Origin: Bacteroidia bacterium
Lineage (GTDB): Bacteria; Bacteroidota; Bacteroidia; Bacteroidales; Marinilabiliaceae
DNA: 45,415 bases
Direction: 5' to 3'
Assembly: GCA_030526155.1 (NCBI GenBank)
Contig: JAUNDI010000011.1
Coordinates: 10,369-55,783, forward strand
Shown one piece after another: positions 1 to 8,799 of this stretch. A program made the position numbers and the translations under genes. The notes beneath the pieces were generated by a model. It was not told the DNA's origin and did not search any database. It saw nothing but the letters and a program-made list of their open reading frames with translations. The number at the start of each line of letters is the position of its first letter. Position 1 is the first letter of the stretch.

Positions 1-2
1 AG

Positions 3-3000
3 TCTTCGCAGATTTCGGATGGTAATGATATAACATTTGAGAATATTGGTATTAATGGTAAGTTCTATGTTGCGGTTAACTATCCAGAAGCTTCTACATC
101 ATGTGAGAGAAGTGTTGGTGAGGTTGACATTACAGAGAATGTAATAGGATATGTTCATGCTAGCTTGACAAATCCAAATGTGTGTCAGGGTTCAGGCTCT
201 ACTCAAGTACAATTGAGTGGTGTAGCTACACTTGACTTAGATTTCTATGTAGTTAAGGTTATTAACTCGAAGACAGGAGTTGTACTTTCTACTACTGCGA
301 AGGCTACAGACTTTGTTAAGACAGGCGATGACATTCTATTCTTGAAGCAATATAGAAGCAATATTAATCTTGATATTCAAGTTGCCAAGAAGAATGGTGA
401 TGGTACAGAGAGCTGTCCTATTGAGCTTGGACATATTGAGTTCAAGGTTCACTTGCTACCTAAGTCGTTCGAGTTGACAGGTAGAAATATTTACTGTGGC
501 GGCAAGTCGGATATTCAGCTAATACTTCCAACATCTGAAACAGATGTAGAGTATGTGCTCTATGTGAAGGATGGAGAAGATTGGGTTGAGTATATCTATA
601 CAGACAATGATGGTGTAGAGCATACTGTTGCTGTAGATGGTGAGGATGGCGTTTCGGTAATGTTCCCTAAGTTCAGTTCAACAGACCCTCGATTCCTTGA
701 TAGAGGATTGTATACTGTAATTGGTATTAACAAGCTTACAGGATGTACCTCTGCGATGAAGAACGAGGTAGAGATATCACAGCAGTTAGCAATTGATGTT
801 AAAGACATAGTAAACGATGTTTATGAGTCATGCTCGAGTGAGGCTAAATATGTAGAGATATCTGCTGCTAATACTCAGAAAGATGTAATTTACTACTTCT
901 ATCATACAGATGACATGGCAGAGGTACATCGTCTTGAGTCGGGCATTACAGAAGATATGCTTGCTGATATTGTTGAGGATCAAGAGAAGGCAAATGATGT
1001 ATTTGTAAGAAAGTACACAGGTAATGATATATCATTCTTGCCACGAGTAGATGGTAACTACATTATCCTTGCATCTTATGATATGTATGCTTGTCCTGTC
1101 TTCCTTGACAAGTTCACTTACACATCATATAGACTTGACAAGTTTGTATTTAGTGCTTCAGCGCTTTGTGGAAATCAGATTGTATATACTCTCAGTGGTA
1201 CACAAGAGAATGTGCATTATGAGATTATGACAAACACAAATGGTGTAGTTCTTGATTTCTATGGCGATGGTCAGTCTTGGACCTCTGAGCCAGTTGTAAA
1301 TACACTTGATGCAGATGCATCACTTCATGTGGTTGCTTCTATGGGCAGCTGTGTGGATATAATGTCTGGTGAGGTTTATCCTTCTCAAATTGCTCAGAAT
1401 GATATCAATAAGGATATTGATTATGTGAGTGATGAGTATGTGTCATGTTCTAACAATTTGACACCTGTTGAGATATTGGCCGAGAATACACAAGAGGATG
1501 TAGTATACTACCTCTACCATACAGATGATGAGGCAGAGATACAAACTCTTGAGGCTGGCATTACAGAGGATATGCTTTCTGCTATTGTAGATAATGCTGA
1601 TAAGGCAGAGGATGTCACTATATTTAGACATACTGGTAAGAATATAACATTTATACCACGTACGACAGGTAAGTATGTACTTCTTGCTTCGTACGCACAG
1701 TATAAGTGTCCTGTATTCCTCGATAAGTTTACATACTCGTTGTTCTCTATTGATAAGTACACATTTACAGCACGTGCACTATGTGATAATCAGATTGTGT
1801 ATAACTTGAGTGGTACACAAGATGGCGTACACTATGTTGTATATAATAATGCTGGTGATATTATCATAGAGTTCTATGGTAACGGATCAGAGTGGACATC
1901 TGAACCATTGCAAAATGATGTTACTGATGAGGAGACTACTTTGTATGTGAAGGCATACTACGACGAGACAGAATGTACAGAGGTAATGCCTGGTGAGGTT
2001 AAGCCAGCATCTCTTGTAGTAGAAGAGCCTACTGGTTCGTTTGATTTCCTCATTGAGGGTACTCAATGGGATAGAACTAGTGGTGTAATGCCAGATGTAT
2101 GTAAGACAAGTTCGGTAACTCTTGTAGCTAATATTAAATGTGAGGCGGTAGTTACTAAGTATAGCTACGACTTCTATAAGATTAGAGAGGAAGAGAATGA
2201 GGAGGGTGAGATTTCTATAGTTCAAGATGAGGAAGTTTATAGAAATATCTCTTCTGTTGCTCCAAGAACTCTAACTAAGTTTGATGATTTTGACGATAGT
2301 CAGGCTTACAGAGTGGTACTTAATGTATTCCTTGGTGAGTGCTGTCCTTATGCTATAGACAATATGGACTTCGCTATTAAGCGTTCTGGTTCATTGTCGG
2401 GAAGATTCTTCCCAGATGATGCACATATTAAGAATGTTGCTGATGGAGTACAATGTTTGGTTCCTGAGCACACTACTGATATGCATGGTGACTACTGTTC
2501 TGACGAGTTGGGTGTAGGCCTCTACTTCTTGAACCCTGAGCAGGGAAGCATTTACAGATTGTACCAAAGAGTAGAGGAGCAGGTAGACGAGAATACAACA
2601 GTAGAGAAAGAGGTACTTCTTGATATGCAAGAGGTGTCTGGTACGGCTAATGTTGAGAAGTTGTGGTTTACTGGTTGGGGTACAAATGGCTCTGACAATG
2701 CTTATGGTGCTACTGGTACAGAAGAGGGTACAAGATACTTTGTTTCGGTACATCAGAAAGATGGTTGTGTACCTCAGACATCAGACCTTGTGATTTATGA
2801 AAATCCACTTCCAATAGATACTGTTAAGACATCGCCAACATATAATGAGGTATTCTATGCATTAATGGATAAGGATGGTTTACCAAACTTTGAAGTTAAG
2901 AGTAATGATTATGGTATTGTTGATGCTGGATTTGTCTTCTTGTCGCATCCTAAGGCAGGTGTAACATATCATTTGATACATGTTGATAGTGATGTTGAGC

Positions 3001-4361
3001 CTAATAAGACAGTTTCTTATGTTACTCCTAACGAAAAAGATGAGGAGCGAGGTTGGATAAACTTTGGTCTTGTTAAGAGTGATGATGAAGCTGTAGCTGC
3101 AGGTTGGGGTGCTGGCTTGTATGAGGTTATTGCCAAGAGTGATATTACAGATTGCTCGGCTTCGGTAGGTTCTATTGAGTTCATTGATGAGGAGCTTGTA
3201 GCTTACAATGTATACCTCTATATGAAGAAGAATCAATCTACGGTTAGTCAGTTGCTCTATCCTAGCGAGAATAAGTTTGGCAACCATAGATATATTGATT
3301 GGAGTAGAAAGGTAGATCTTGTTTGGGCCCCTGCTTTGGTAACTGATACAGTAACAGGTGAGCAATATATGGATCCACTTGCTGAAGAGTATCCAAATAA
3401 GTCGGGATATACTATCAACGAGAAGAGGGCAAATATCCACTTTGAGATGGTACAGGCTATGAAAGACACTGTTACTATCCACGATGTAGATATTAACGAG
3501 TTTGAGTATGCTGATTATGCTGAGAAAGATCCAGATAATACATTCAAGCAGATTCAGACACGTACAGAGAAGTACTTCTTGTATCAAGAGTATAAAGACG
3601 AAGAGACTGGTGATATAAAGAGAGATTCGACTTATACTGGTACTATTTTCATTACCTATGAAAATGGTAAAGAGGCATCACGTAAGTATTTTGATACTGT
3701 AGATGAGAATACAAAGCCAACTAACGACCTAGGAGAAGTAATAGAGACCTATAGGTATTGGAGGCAAGTATATGATACTATACAGGTAATTGATTACTCT
3801 AGGAAGTATGGAGATTATGGTTTTGATGGTGATTACGATGCTATAGAGACTCCTGATTTGGATATTGACTCTAAGAGTGGTCTATTCAGATATACTAAGA
3901 TGCCAAGCTTCTTCGGAAAGGTAGAGCTTACATATCGTATCTATAATGATTTGTTGCCAAATATTAGATTCTCTAATAATGCACAGATTGTTATTCTCTG
4001 CGGTAATAGTAATCTTCCTGGTACAGATGCTGTGTTCCTAGTTCCGAATGCGTTCTCGCCGAATGGGGATGGTTTGAATGATGAGTTTAGAATCATCTTA
4101 CCTCATGGTTATGAGAATTCGCAAGTAGTACTAGAGGTATTTAACCGTTGGGGTACTAGAGTCTACAAGTCGTCTGGTATCAGATATGGTATTGACTGTC
4201 CATACTGGGATGGTACATCTACAACTTCGAATATGGTAACGGTAGGAGAGAAACTACCAAGCGGTACATATTATTACGTTCTAACTATTAATGTTAACAA
4301 CCCAAGTACGGGCGAGACAGAAGATCTCGATCTAAAGGGCTTTATAGAGTTGAGGAGATAA
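3..4361 (+). CDS. Giant T9SS type-B sorting domain (CHU_C-type) surface protein, 5' end outside window
   Basis: The reading frame is open from the first bases of the window, so the protein starts upstream; a TTG at 165 is only an in-frame codon. About 1450 residues are visible. The last ~110 residues form a gliding-motility-associated/type-B C-terminal sorting domain: VPNAFSPNGDGLNDEF, then FNRWGTRVY, a Y-W-D-G motif, LPSGTYYYVL and a final KGFIELRR. This class of domain directs outer-membrane export by the type IX system. The body is Ig-like beta-strand modules rich in Asp/Glu and paired Cys. Two adjacent ~205-residue modules (about 798-1412 and 1413-2030) are clear tandem duplicates. The stop overlaps the start of a PorP/SprF gene, which often pairs with such cargo. 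Function is probably adhesion or motility (inference); the ligand is unknown. Confidence 0.9.
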   Translation, partial: SSQISDGNDITFENIGINGKFYVAVNYPEASTSCERSVGEVDITENVIGYVHASLTNPNVCQGSGSTQVQLSGVATLDLDFYVVKVINSKTGVVLSTTAKATDFVKTGDDILFLKQYRSNINLDIQVAKKNGDGTESCPIELGHIEFKVHLLPKSFELTGRNIYCGGKSDIQLILPTSETDVEYVLYVKDGEDWVEYIYTDNDGVEHTVAVDGEDGVSVMFPKFSSTDPRFLDRGLYTVIGINKLTGCTSAMKNEVEISQQLAIDVKDIVNDVYESCSSEAKYVEISAANTQKDVIYYFYHTDDMAEVHRLESGITEDMLADIVEDQEKANDVFVRKYTGNDISFLPRVDGNYIILASYDMYACPVFLDKFTYTSYRLDKFVFSASALCGNQIVYTLSGTQENVHYEIMTNTNGVVLDFYGDGQSWTSEPVVNTLDADASLHVVASMGSCVDIMSGEVYPSQIAQNDINKDIDYVSDEYVSCSNNLTPVEILAENTQEDVVYYLYHTDDEAEIQTLEAGITEDMLSAIVDNADKAEDVTIFRHTGKNITFIPRTTGKYVLLASYAQYKCPVFLDKFTYSLFSIDKYTFTARALCDNQIVYNLSGTQDGVHYVVYNNAGDIIIEFYGNGSEWTSEPLQNDVTDEETTLYVKAYYDETECTEVMPGEVKPASLVVEEPTGSFDFLIEGTQWDRTSGVMPDVCKTSSVTLVANIKCEAVVTKYSYDFYKIREEENEEGEISIVQDEEVYRNISSVAPRTLTKFDDFDDSQAYRVVLNVFLGECCPYAIDNMDFAIKRSGSLSGRFFPDDAHIKNVADGVQCLVPEHTTDMHGDYCSDELGVGLYFLNPEQGSIYRLYQRVEEQVDENTTVEKEVLLDMQEVSGTANVEKLWFTGWGTNGSDNAYGATGTEEGTRYFVSVHQKDGCVPQTSDLVIYENPLPIDTVKTSPTYNEVFYALMDKDGLPNFEVKSNDYGIVDAGFVFLSHPKAGVTYHLIHVDSDVEPNKTVSYVTPNEKDEERGWINFGLVKSDDEAVAAGWGAGLYEVIAKSDITDCSASVGSIEFIDEELVAYNVYLYMKKNQSTVSQLLYPSENKFGNHRYIDWSRKVDLVWAPALVTDTVTGEQYMDPLAEEYPNKSGYTINEKRANIHFEMVQAMKDTVTIHDVDINEFEYADYAEKDPDNTFKQIQTRTEKYFLYQEYKDEETGDIKRDSTYTGTIFITYENGKEASRKYFDTVDENTKPTNDLGEVIETYRYWRQVYDTIQVIDYSRKYGDYGFDGDYDAIETPDLDIDSKSGLFRYTKMPSFFGKVELTYRIYNDLLPNIRFSNNAQIVILCGNSNLPGTDAVFLVPNAFSPNGDGLNDEFRIILPHGYENSQVVLEVFNRWGTRVYKSSGIRYGIDCPYWDGTSTTSNMVTVGEKLPSGTYYYVLTINVNNPSTGETEDLDLKGFIELRR

Positions 4362-5395
4362 TGTGTATGAAGAGAAGTAGTGTTGTTACCAAAGCAGTTA
4401 AAGTTATGAGAACAATGAATGTGATGAAGATATTTATAGTATTGGCCTTTGCCTTGTGTGTATCCTCTATAGGATATGCACAGGATCAGGCGGTCTATAA
4501 TGAGTATATTAAGACACAGGGTATACTTAATCCTGGTTATAACGGTGCTCGTGGTAGTATGTCTGGTCTTATGGTCTTCAGGTCTCAGTGGACAGGTTTT
4601 GAAGGCGCTCCATACACAGTGGGTTTAAATTTTGCATCTCCTCTCGATAATTTCTCTAGAAAGTTGAAGAAGATAGGTGCTGGTATAGTCATTCAAAATG
4701 ACCATGAAGGTTTGACCAATAATTTAGAGTTCTCTGTTGCTGGATCGTACCGAGTTGTTGATGAGAGACGATTAAAGTTGCAGTTAGGTTTGTCTTTGGG
4801 TGTAAATAACAAGAGGATAAATGGAGCTGAAGCTATAACCTCTGATTATGGCGATCCAATGTTTACGGGTAATATTTCGAAGTTTGGCTTTAATTTTGGT
4901 TTTGGTGGATTCTTATGGTCGGAGAAGAACGATAATAATTTCTTTGCTGGAATTGCTATTCCAAAGTTTTTTGCGACAAAGTATGATACAAATACCCAGC
5001 AGATAAAGCATACTGTATCTATGAAAGATCTTCATACATATATTTATGGTGGATATCTTTTTGAGGTAAGTAATAATGGTACTCTTTTACGTCCAACGGC
5101 ATTGATGCGTGTTGTTCCGGGTGCGCCTATGCAGTTTGATATTTCTGGTTCCGTATTCCTTATGGATAAGCTTTGGTTAGGATTAACATATCGTACAGTA
5201 TCTGAGGCGGTATTATTTGCAGAGTATCAGATAACGAAGATGTTTTCTGTACATTATTCGTTTGATTATTCGATATCACCTATCAGAGAGTATGCTAAGT
5301 TTGGATCTCATGAGTTTTCCATCAAGTATGATTTTGTGGCTGGAAAAGGTAAGTCAAAACCAGGTACTAGATCTAAGTCGATACGATATTTCTAG
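4361..5395 (+). CDS. PorP/SprF family type IX secretion membrane protein
   Basis: A 344-residue outer-membrane beta-barrel protein of the PorP/SprF family, which in characterised Bacteroidota helps export or anchor specific type-B T9SS cargo. Seen: a hydrophobic signal peptide ending at GYAQ, followed by the family's opening signature, DQAVYNEYIKTQGILNPGYNGARG, and SQWTGFEGAPYT, then alternating aromatic/glycine strands to an FSIKYDF-type C-terminus. The ATG at 4361 overlaps the upstream stop (TAATG), suggesting translational coupling. However, this start gives an unusually long basic leader, and ATG 4424 would give a conventional signal peptide (MKIFIVLAFALC). The overlap strongly implies that it serves the large cargo protein just upstream. 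Confidence 0.9.
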   Translation: MCMKRSSVVTKAVKVMRTMNVMKIFIVLAFALCVSSIGYAQDQAVYNEYIKTQGILNPGYNGARGSMSGLMVFRSQWTGFEGAPYTVGLNFASPLDNFSRKLKKIGAGIVIQNDHEGLTNNLEFSVAGSYRVVDERRLKLQLGLSLGVNNKRINGAEAITSDYGDPMFTGNISKFGFNFGFGGFLWSEKNDNNFFAGIAIPKFFATKYDTNTQQIKHTVSMKDLHTYIYGGYLFEVSNNGTLLRPTALMRVVPGAPMQFDISGSVFLMDKLWLGLTYRTVSEAVLFAEYQITKMFSVHYSFDYSISPIREYAKFGSHEFSIKYDFVAGKGKSKPGTRSKSIRYF

Positions 5396-5475
5396 TATTA
5401 TAATATGTTGATAGGGCGAATTAATATCTTTTAGAAACAAATATTCAACGCTAATAGCAGTATTTTCTAATAGAA

Positions 5476-5508
5476 TTTGTGCTATCTAAGTTAAAAGTTG
5501 TATATTTG
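5476..5508 (+). promoter_or_regulatory. Bacteroidetes-type promoter for porE
   Basis: TTTG at 5476-5479 and TATATTTG at 5501-5508 are separated by 21 nt, matching the Bacteroidetes primary sigma consensus (TTTG, 19-21 nt, TAnnTTTG). The gene starts 30 nt downstream. This suggests that porE is transcribed separately from the cargo/PorP pair. Confidence 0.65.
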
Positions 5509-5537
5509 TCTCAAGTAATTAGAGATTTTTGAGTGAT

Positions 5538-7616
5538 ATGAAATATATATTGCCTCTTACTATTATCGCTTTTATGTTCTTATTCAGTTCAGAAGATGCT
5601 TTTGGACAGCGTAAAGAACTTAAGAAGGCACGTTCCTCTTATGAGGATGGAGATTACTATTTAGCTTCTAAGAATTATTCGGATGCAGTAGAGTTAGGTG
5701 TTGAACTTGGCCTTGAGGATAAGTTGAAACTAGGTCATTGCTATTATGAGCTCAATGAGATTTCAAGAGTTTATGATCTTTATAATCCTATTGAGAATGA
5801 CCTAACTGGGGATTATATCTTCTACTATGCTTCTGCGATTCATAATTTACCTTGGTATGAGGAGGCGATAAAGTGGTATCAGAAGGCAAAACTCTCTAAT
5901 GTAACAAGAAAGACAGTATCTGAGATTAATCAGCTTATTGAGTCGTGTAAGTGGGCTGACAATAATGATAGGAACTTACCTTGGCGTGTTAACCCATGTT
6001 TCCCATTGGCAACACAGGGTCAGTCTTTTGGTGTTCAGTACTATAAGGATAAGGTTGTATATTCTTCGGCTGCTGATGCGGATTCTGATCAGCGAGACCA
6101 ATTTGGTAAGCCCTTTTTGAACCTTTATACAACTGACCTTGATTCTCTTGGTAATGCGATTGAGGGTTCTGCAAAGGTTTTCTCGAAGAATCTTCTCTCT
6201 CCATATCACGTAGGTGCTATATCGTTTACATCTGATCTTTTACATATTTATTTTACAAAGACTGAGGATGTAGATGGTGAGAGTAGGGTAAGAATTTTCT
6301 TAGCAGATTATGATGGTAGTGACTGGACAAATGTTAGAGTTGCTAGCTTCATTAAGGATGATTTTGATTATGCTCATCCAGCAGTATCTCCTGATGACAA
6401 ATATCTCTTCTTTGTATCTAATAGAAATGGAGGATTTGGAGGAAAGGATATTTGGTATGTTGAGATACTTGGTCCGAATAAGTTCAGTTCGATTAAGAAC
6501 TGTGGTAAGAATGTAAATACATTTGAGGATGAAGTTTATCCTGTAATTAATCCTGATGGAAAACTTTATTTCAGTAGCCGTGGTCACTTCGGATTTGGAG
6601 GTTTGGATATTTTCTCTGCTGAGATGATAAATGGCAAGTGGCAGAATGTACAGAACATGTTGAAGCCATTTAACTCGCAACGTGATGACTTCTGTTATGT
6701 TCAGATGCCTGGTGAGCCACGAAGGGGATTCCTTTCTTCTAATAACTACCAGCAAGGTTTGGCGGACGTTATCTTTACTGTAGTTGATAAATCGCTTGAG
6801 CCAGATGAGCCGGTGAAGCAATCTTCTGAAGAGGATATGATATTCTTTGATGATGACATGGCGATGGTACCATTTGAGGAGGAGCCTAAGTCGGCACCTG
6901 AGCCTATTCCTGAGCCAGTAGTAGTACCAGAACCTGCACCTGCACCTGTTGTTGAGGAGGTTAAGCCATATATCTTCAGTACAGATGTAATTAGTTCGTA
7001 TAACAATGAGAAGGTAGTTGGAGCTAATGTTCTTGTAGTTAATTCTTCTACAGGTGCGATAATTGCTGACGGCGTTTCAGATTCTGAAGGTCATCTACTT
7101 CTAACTATTGATGGTAAGATTAAGAAGAATAATCCTGACGTAACAGTTAAGGTTAGCAAGGATGGATTTAATGCTCGTAGTTTTGAGACATCATGTTCTG
7201 AACTTGACCAATTGTCGCGTGAGGGCTTAAGAATGACACCTATATTTAACGATCAGGTTCTTGATGATATCTCGGGAATGGAGATTACCTATGGTAAGGA
7301 ACTTGATGCAAGTGTTAAGACGATGCTTGATAAGTTGGCTGCTTATCTCTTGCAGAATACCAATATAGTTGTTAAGGTTAATGCTCATACAGAGGCTAAG
7401 GGTAATCGTTATGGTAACCTCCAGGTGTCGCAGAATATGGCTGACAAGGCTGTTGAGTATATGGTAAGTAAGGGTGTTAATAGAGATCAGTTGATACCTC
7501 GTGGTTATGGCGAGCGTTATCTCAAGAATCGTTGTCATCGTGGTATCTATTGCGATAAGGCGCAACATGCTGAGAATCGTCGTATAGAGATTGTAGTTTG
7601 GAATGTAAGACACTAG
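5538..7616 (+). CDS. porE: PorE-like T9SS protein (TPR, PD40 propeller, CRD, OmpA C-terminal domain)
   Basis: The start is taken as ATG 5538 because it gives a clean signal peptide (MKYILPLTIIAFMFLFSS...FGQ); the frame extends only to a TTG at 5529. The 692-residue protein has TPR-like helices at about 25-145, a PD40/WD40-like propeller at about 150-420 (repeats such as SPDDKYLFFVSNRNGG and NPDGKLYFSSRG), a Pro/Glu linker at 445-475, a carboxypeptidase-regulatory-like beta domain at about 476-565, and an OmpA-like peptidoglycan-binding domain at about 580-692 ending AENRRIEIVV. This four-domain order is that of PorE, which links the T9SS core to peptidoglycan. The neighbouring cargo and PorP genes fit this role. 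A generic OmpA/PD40 protein is the main alternative. Confidence 0.8.
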   Translation: MKYILPLTIIAFMFLFSSEDAFGQRKELKKARSSYEDGDYYLASKNYSDAVELGVELGLEDKLKLGHCYYELNEISRVYDLYNPIENDLTGDYIFYYASAIHNLPWYEEAIKWYQKAKLSNVTRKTVSEINQLIESCKWADNNDRNLPWRVNPCFPLATQGQSFGVQYYKDKVVYSSAADADSDQRDQFGKPFLNLYTTDLDSLGNAIEGSAKVFSKNLLSPYHVGAISFTSDLLHIYFTKTEDVDGESRVRIFLADYDGSDWTNVRVASFIKDDFDYAHPAVSPDDKYLFFVSNRNGGFGGKDIWYVEILGPNKFSSIKNCGKNVNTFEDEVYPVINPDGKLYFSSRGHFGFGGLDIFSAEMINGKWQNVQNMLKPFNSQRDDFCYVQMPGEPRRGFLSSNNYQQGLADVIFTVVDKSLEPDEPVKQSSEEDMIFFDDDMAMVPFEEEPKSAPEPIPEPVVVPEPAPAPVVEEVKPYIFSTDVISSYNNEKVVGANVLVVNSSTGAIIADGVSDSEGHLLLTIDGKIKKNNPDVTVKVSKDGFNARSFETSCSELDQLSREGLRMTPIFNDQVLDDISGMEITYGKELDASVKTMLDKLAAYLLQNTNIVVKVNAHTEAKGNRYGNLQVSQNMADKAVEYMVSKGVNRDQLIPRGYGERYLKNRCHRGIYCDKAQHAENRRIEIVVWNVRH

Positions 7617-7632
7617 ATTAAGATATATCAAA

Positions 7633-8244
7633 ATGAAAAATCTACTAGTCATACTTGCTTTGGCATCCATTTCGTTGGTTGTTAATGCACAAGATAAAAT
7701 AGCGCATCTTAGGACTGCAAAGCGTGTAATAACGATAGATCAGCCAACTGCGCCATATTATTCGGTTCAGATTCTTGCGCTTAATAATCCTCCATCAGAT
7801 GCCTCTTTCTTTGAGAAGCTTGATGAAGTGAAGGAGTATCCTGGTCAGGATGGGTATATTCGTTATTGTGTTGGCTCTTTCAGTTCTTATGCTGAAGCAA
7901 ATAGTTCTATTGAGGTTTTGAAGGCTAAGGGTTATGAGGAGGCGTTTGTAGTAAACACCAATAGATTTAAGTTGCAGTCTTCTGCTACAAATGTCAAGGA
8001 GATTGACCCTAATAAGGATTATGTTGTTCAGCTTAGTGCTTTTAGATATCCTGTCTATCTAACATTCTTTGAGAATGTGAAGGATGTTTATGAGTATAGG
8101 TTGAATGATAAGATATTTAGATATACTACTGCACCTGTGAAGGGCTCTCAAGTACGTGATTTGCTTGCGCAGATGAAGAGTCTTGGTTATAAGAAAGCCT
8201 TCATAGTAGAGTATGATAAATATGCTCCATTTAGAATAGAGTAA
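7633..8244 (+). CDS. Secreted protein with two SPOR-like repeats
   Basis: A 203-residue protein with a signal peptide (MKNLLVILALASISLVVNAQ). Two repeats resemble SPOR folds. Each has a strand like YYSVQILAL or YVVQLSAF, then Y-I/F-RY-CVGSFSSYAEA or FRYTTAPVKG, and a closing segment LKAKGYEEAFVVN or MKSLGYKKAFIVEY. SPOR domains bind denuded peptidoglycan glycans. The gene starts 16 nt after porE and is probably co-transcribed with it, so it may help tie the secretion machinery to the cell wall (inference). It lacks a long Pro-rich linker, unlike classical division SPOR proteins. Confidence 0.7.
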   Translation: MKNLLVILALASISLVVNAQDKIAHLRTAKRVITIDQPTAPYYSVQILALNNPPSDASFFEKLDEVKEYPGQDGYIRYCVGSFSSYAEANSSIEVLKAKGYEEAFVVNTNRFKLQSSATNVKEIDPNKDYVVQLSAFRYPVYLTFFENVKDVYEYRLNDKIFRYTTAPVKGSQVRDLLAQMKSLGYKKAFIVEYDKYAPFRIE

Positions 8245-8252
8245 AGGGGAAA

Positions 8253-8632
8253 TCAGTAGGACGGTCTATCGCTGGCGTGCAAACGCGGGAGGAAAGTCCG
8301 GGCAACGCAAGGCACTATGCTTCCTAACGGGAAGAACTTCGTGAGGGGATAGTAGCGTAACAGAAAATAACCGCCAGCTTGCTGGTAAGGGTGAAAAGGT
8401 GAGGTAAGAGCTCACCGGGGTTGTGGCGACACGGCTGCCGTACGCCTCATAGGTTGAAAGAACGTGTATATTTCGATTCTACATTGTAGAGCATGGTTGC
8501 CTGCTGTGTTATACATTTTCGGATGTATTGTCGGAAGGGGTAGTTCGATTGAGGTCATGGGTGACTGTGATCCTAGATAAATGATAGACGCTCACTTTGT
8601 GAGTACAGAACTCGGCTTATAGACCTACTGAA
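8253..8632 (+). ncRNA. rnpB: RNase P RNA (M1 RNA), bacterial type A
   Basis: The P4/CRI core GAGGAAAGTCCGGGC is at 8289-8303, and the 3' signature ACAGAACTCGGCTTATAGACC begins at 8605. The ends pair as helix P1: CAGTAGG (8254-8260) with CCTACTG (8624-8630). The preceding GGTCTATCGC is the usual 5' segment. The RNA is the catalytic part of RNase P, which matures tRNA 5' ends. It begins only 8-9 nt after the SPOR gene and I see no good promoter in between, so it may be cut from the porE-SPOR transcript or use a promoter inside the CDS. The ends are approximate by a few bases. Confidence 0.97.
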
Positions 8633-8640
8633 TCTTATAT

Positions 8641-8676
8641 AGCTTCGCAATCGTTTGAGTTGCGGAGCTTTTTTCT
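8641..8676 (+). terminator. Rho-independent terminator after rnpB
   Basis: AGCTTCGCAA (8641-8650) pairs with TTGCGGAGCT (8660-8669) across a 9-nt loop, followed by a T-rich run to 8676. Confidence 0.88.
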
Positions 8677-8734
8677 TTGTTTAGTGAGGATGTAATTGTC
8701 TCTTGTAGTTGTCATACCTTTAACGCTTTTTTAC

Positions 8735-8765
8735 TTTTACTCTATAACGATTTTTCATATATTTG
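8735..8765 (+). promoter_or_regulatory. Probable promoter of the large PEPCK-like gene
   Basis: A perfect -7 element, TATATTTG (8758-8765), lies 34 nt before the chosen ATG. The -33 region is only a T-rich stretch (TTTT around 8735), so the upstream half is weak. Confidence 0.5.
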
Positions 8766-8799
8766 CGTACAGATATTAAAAACTTCAAAGCACGCAATT

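Noticed and set aside
2880-3587. 235-codon minus-strand ORF
   Set aside because: Shadow of the T9SS cargo gene; unlikely composition and no recognisable domain.
8677-8799. N-terminal extension of the large PEPCK-like gene
   Set aside because: It runs from a terminator T-run through a -7 promoter box; ATG 8800 is the natural start.
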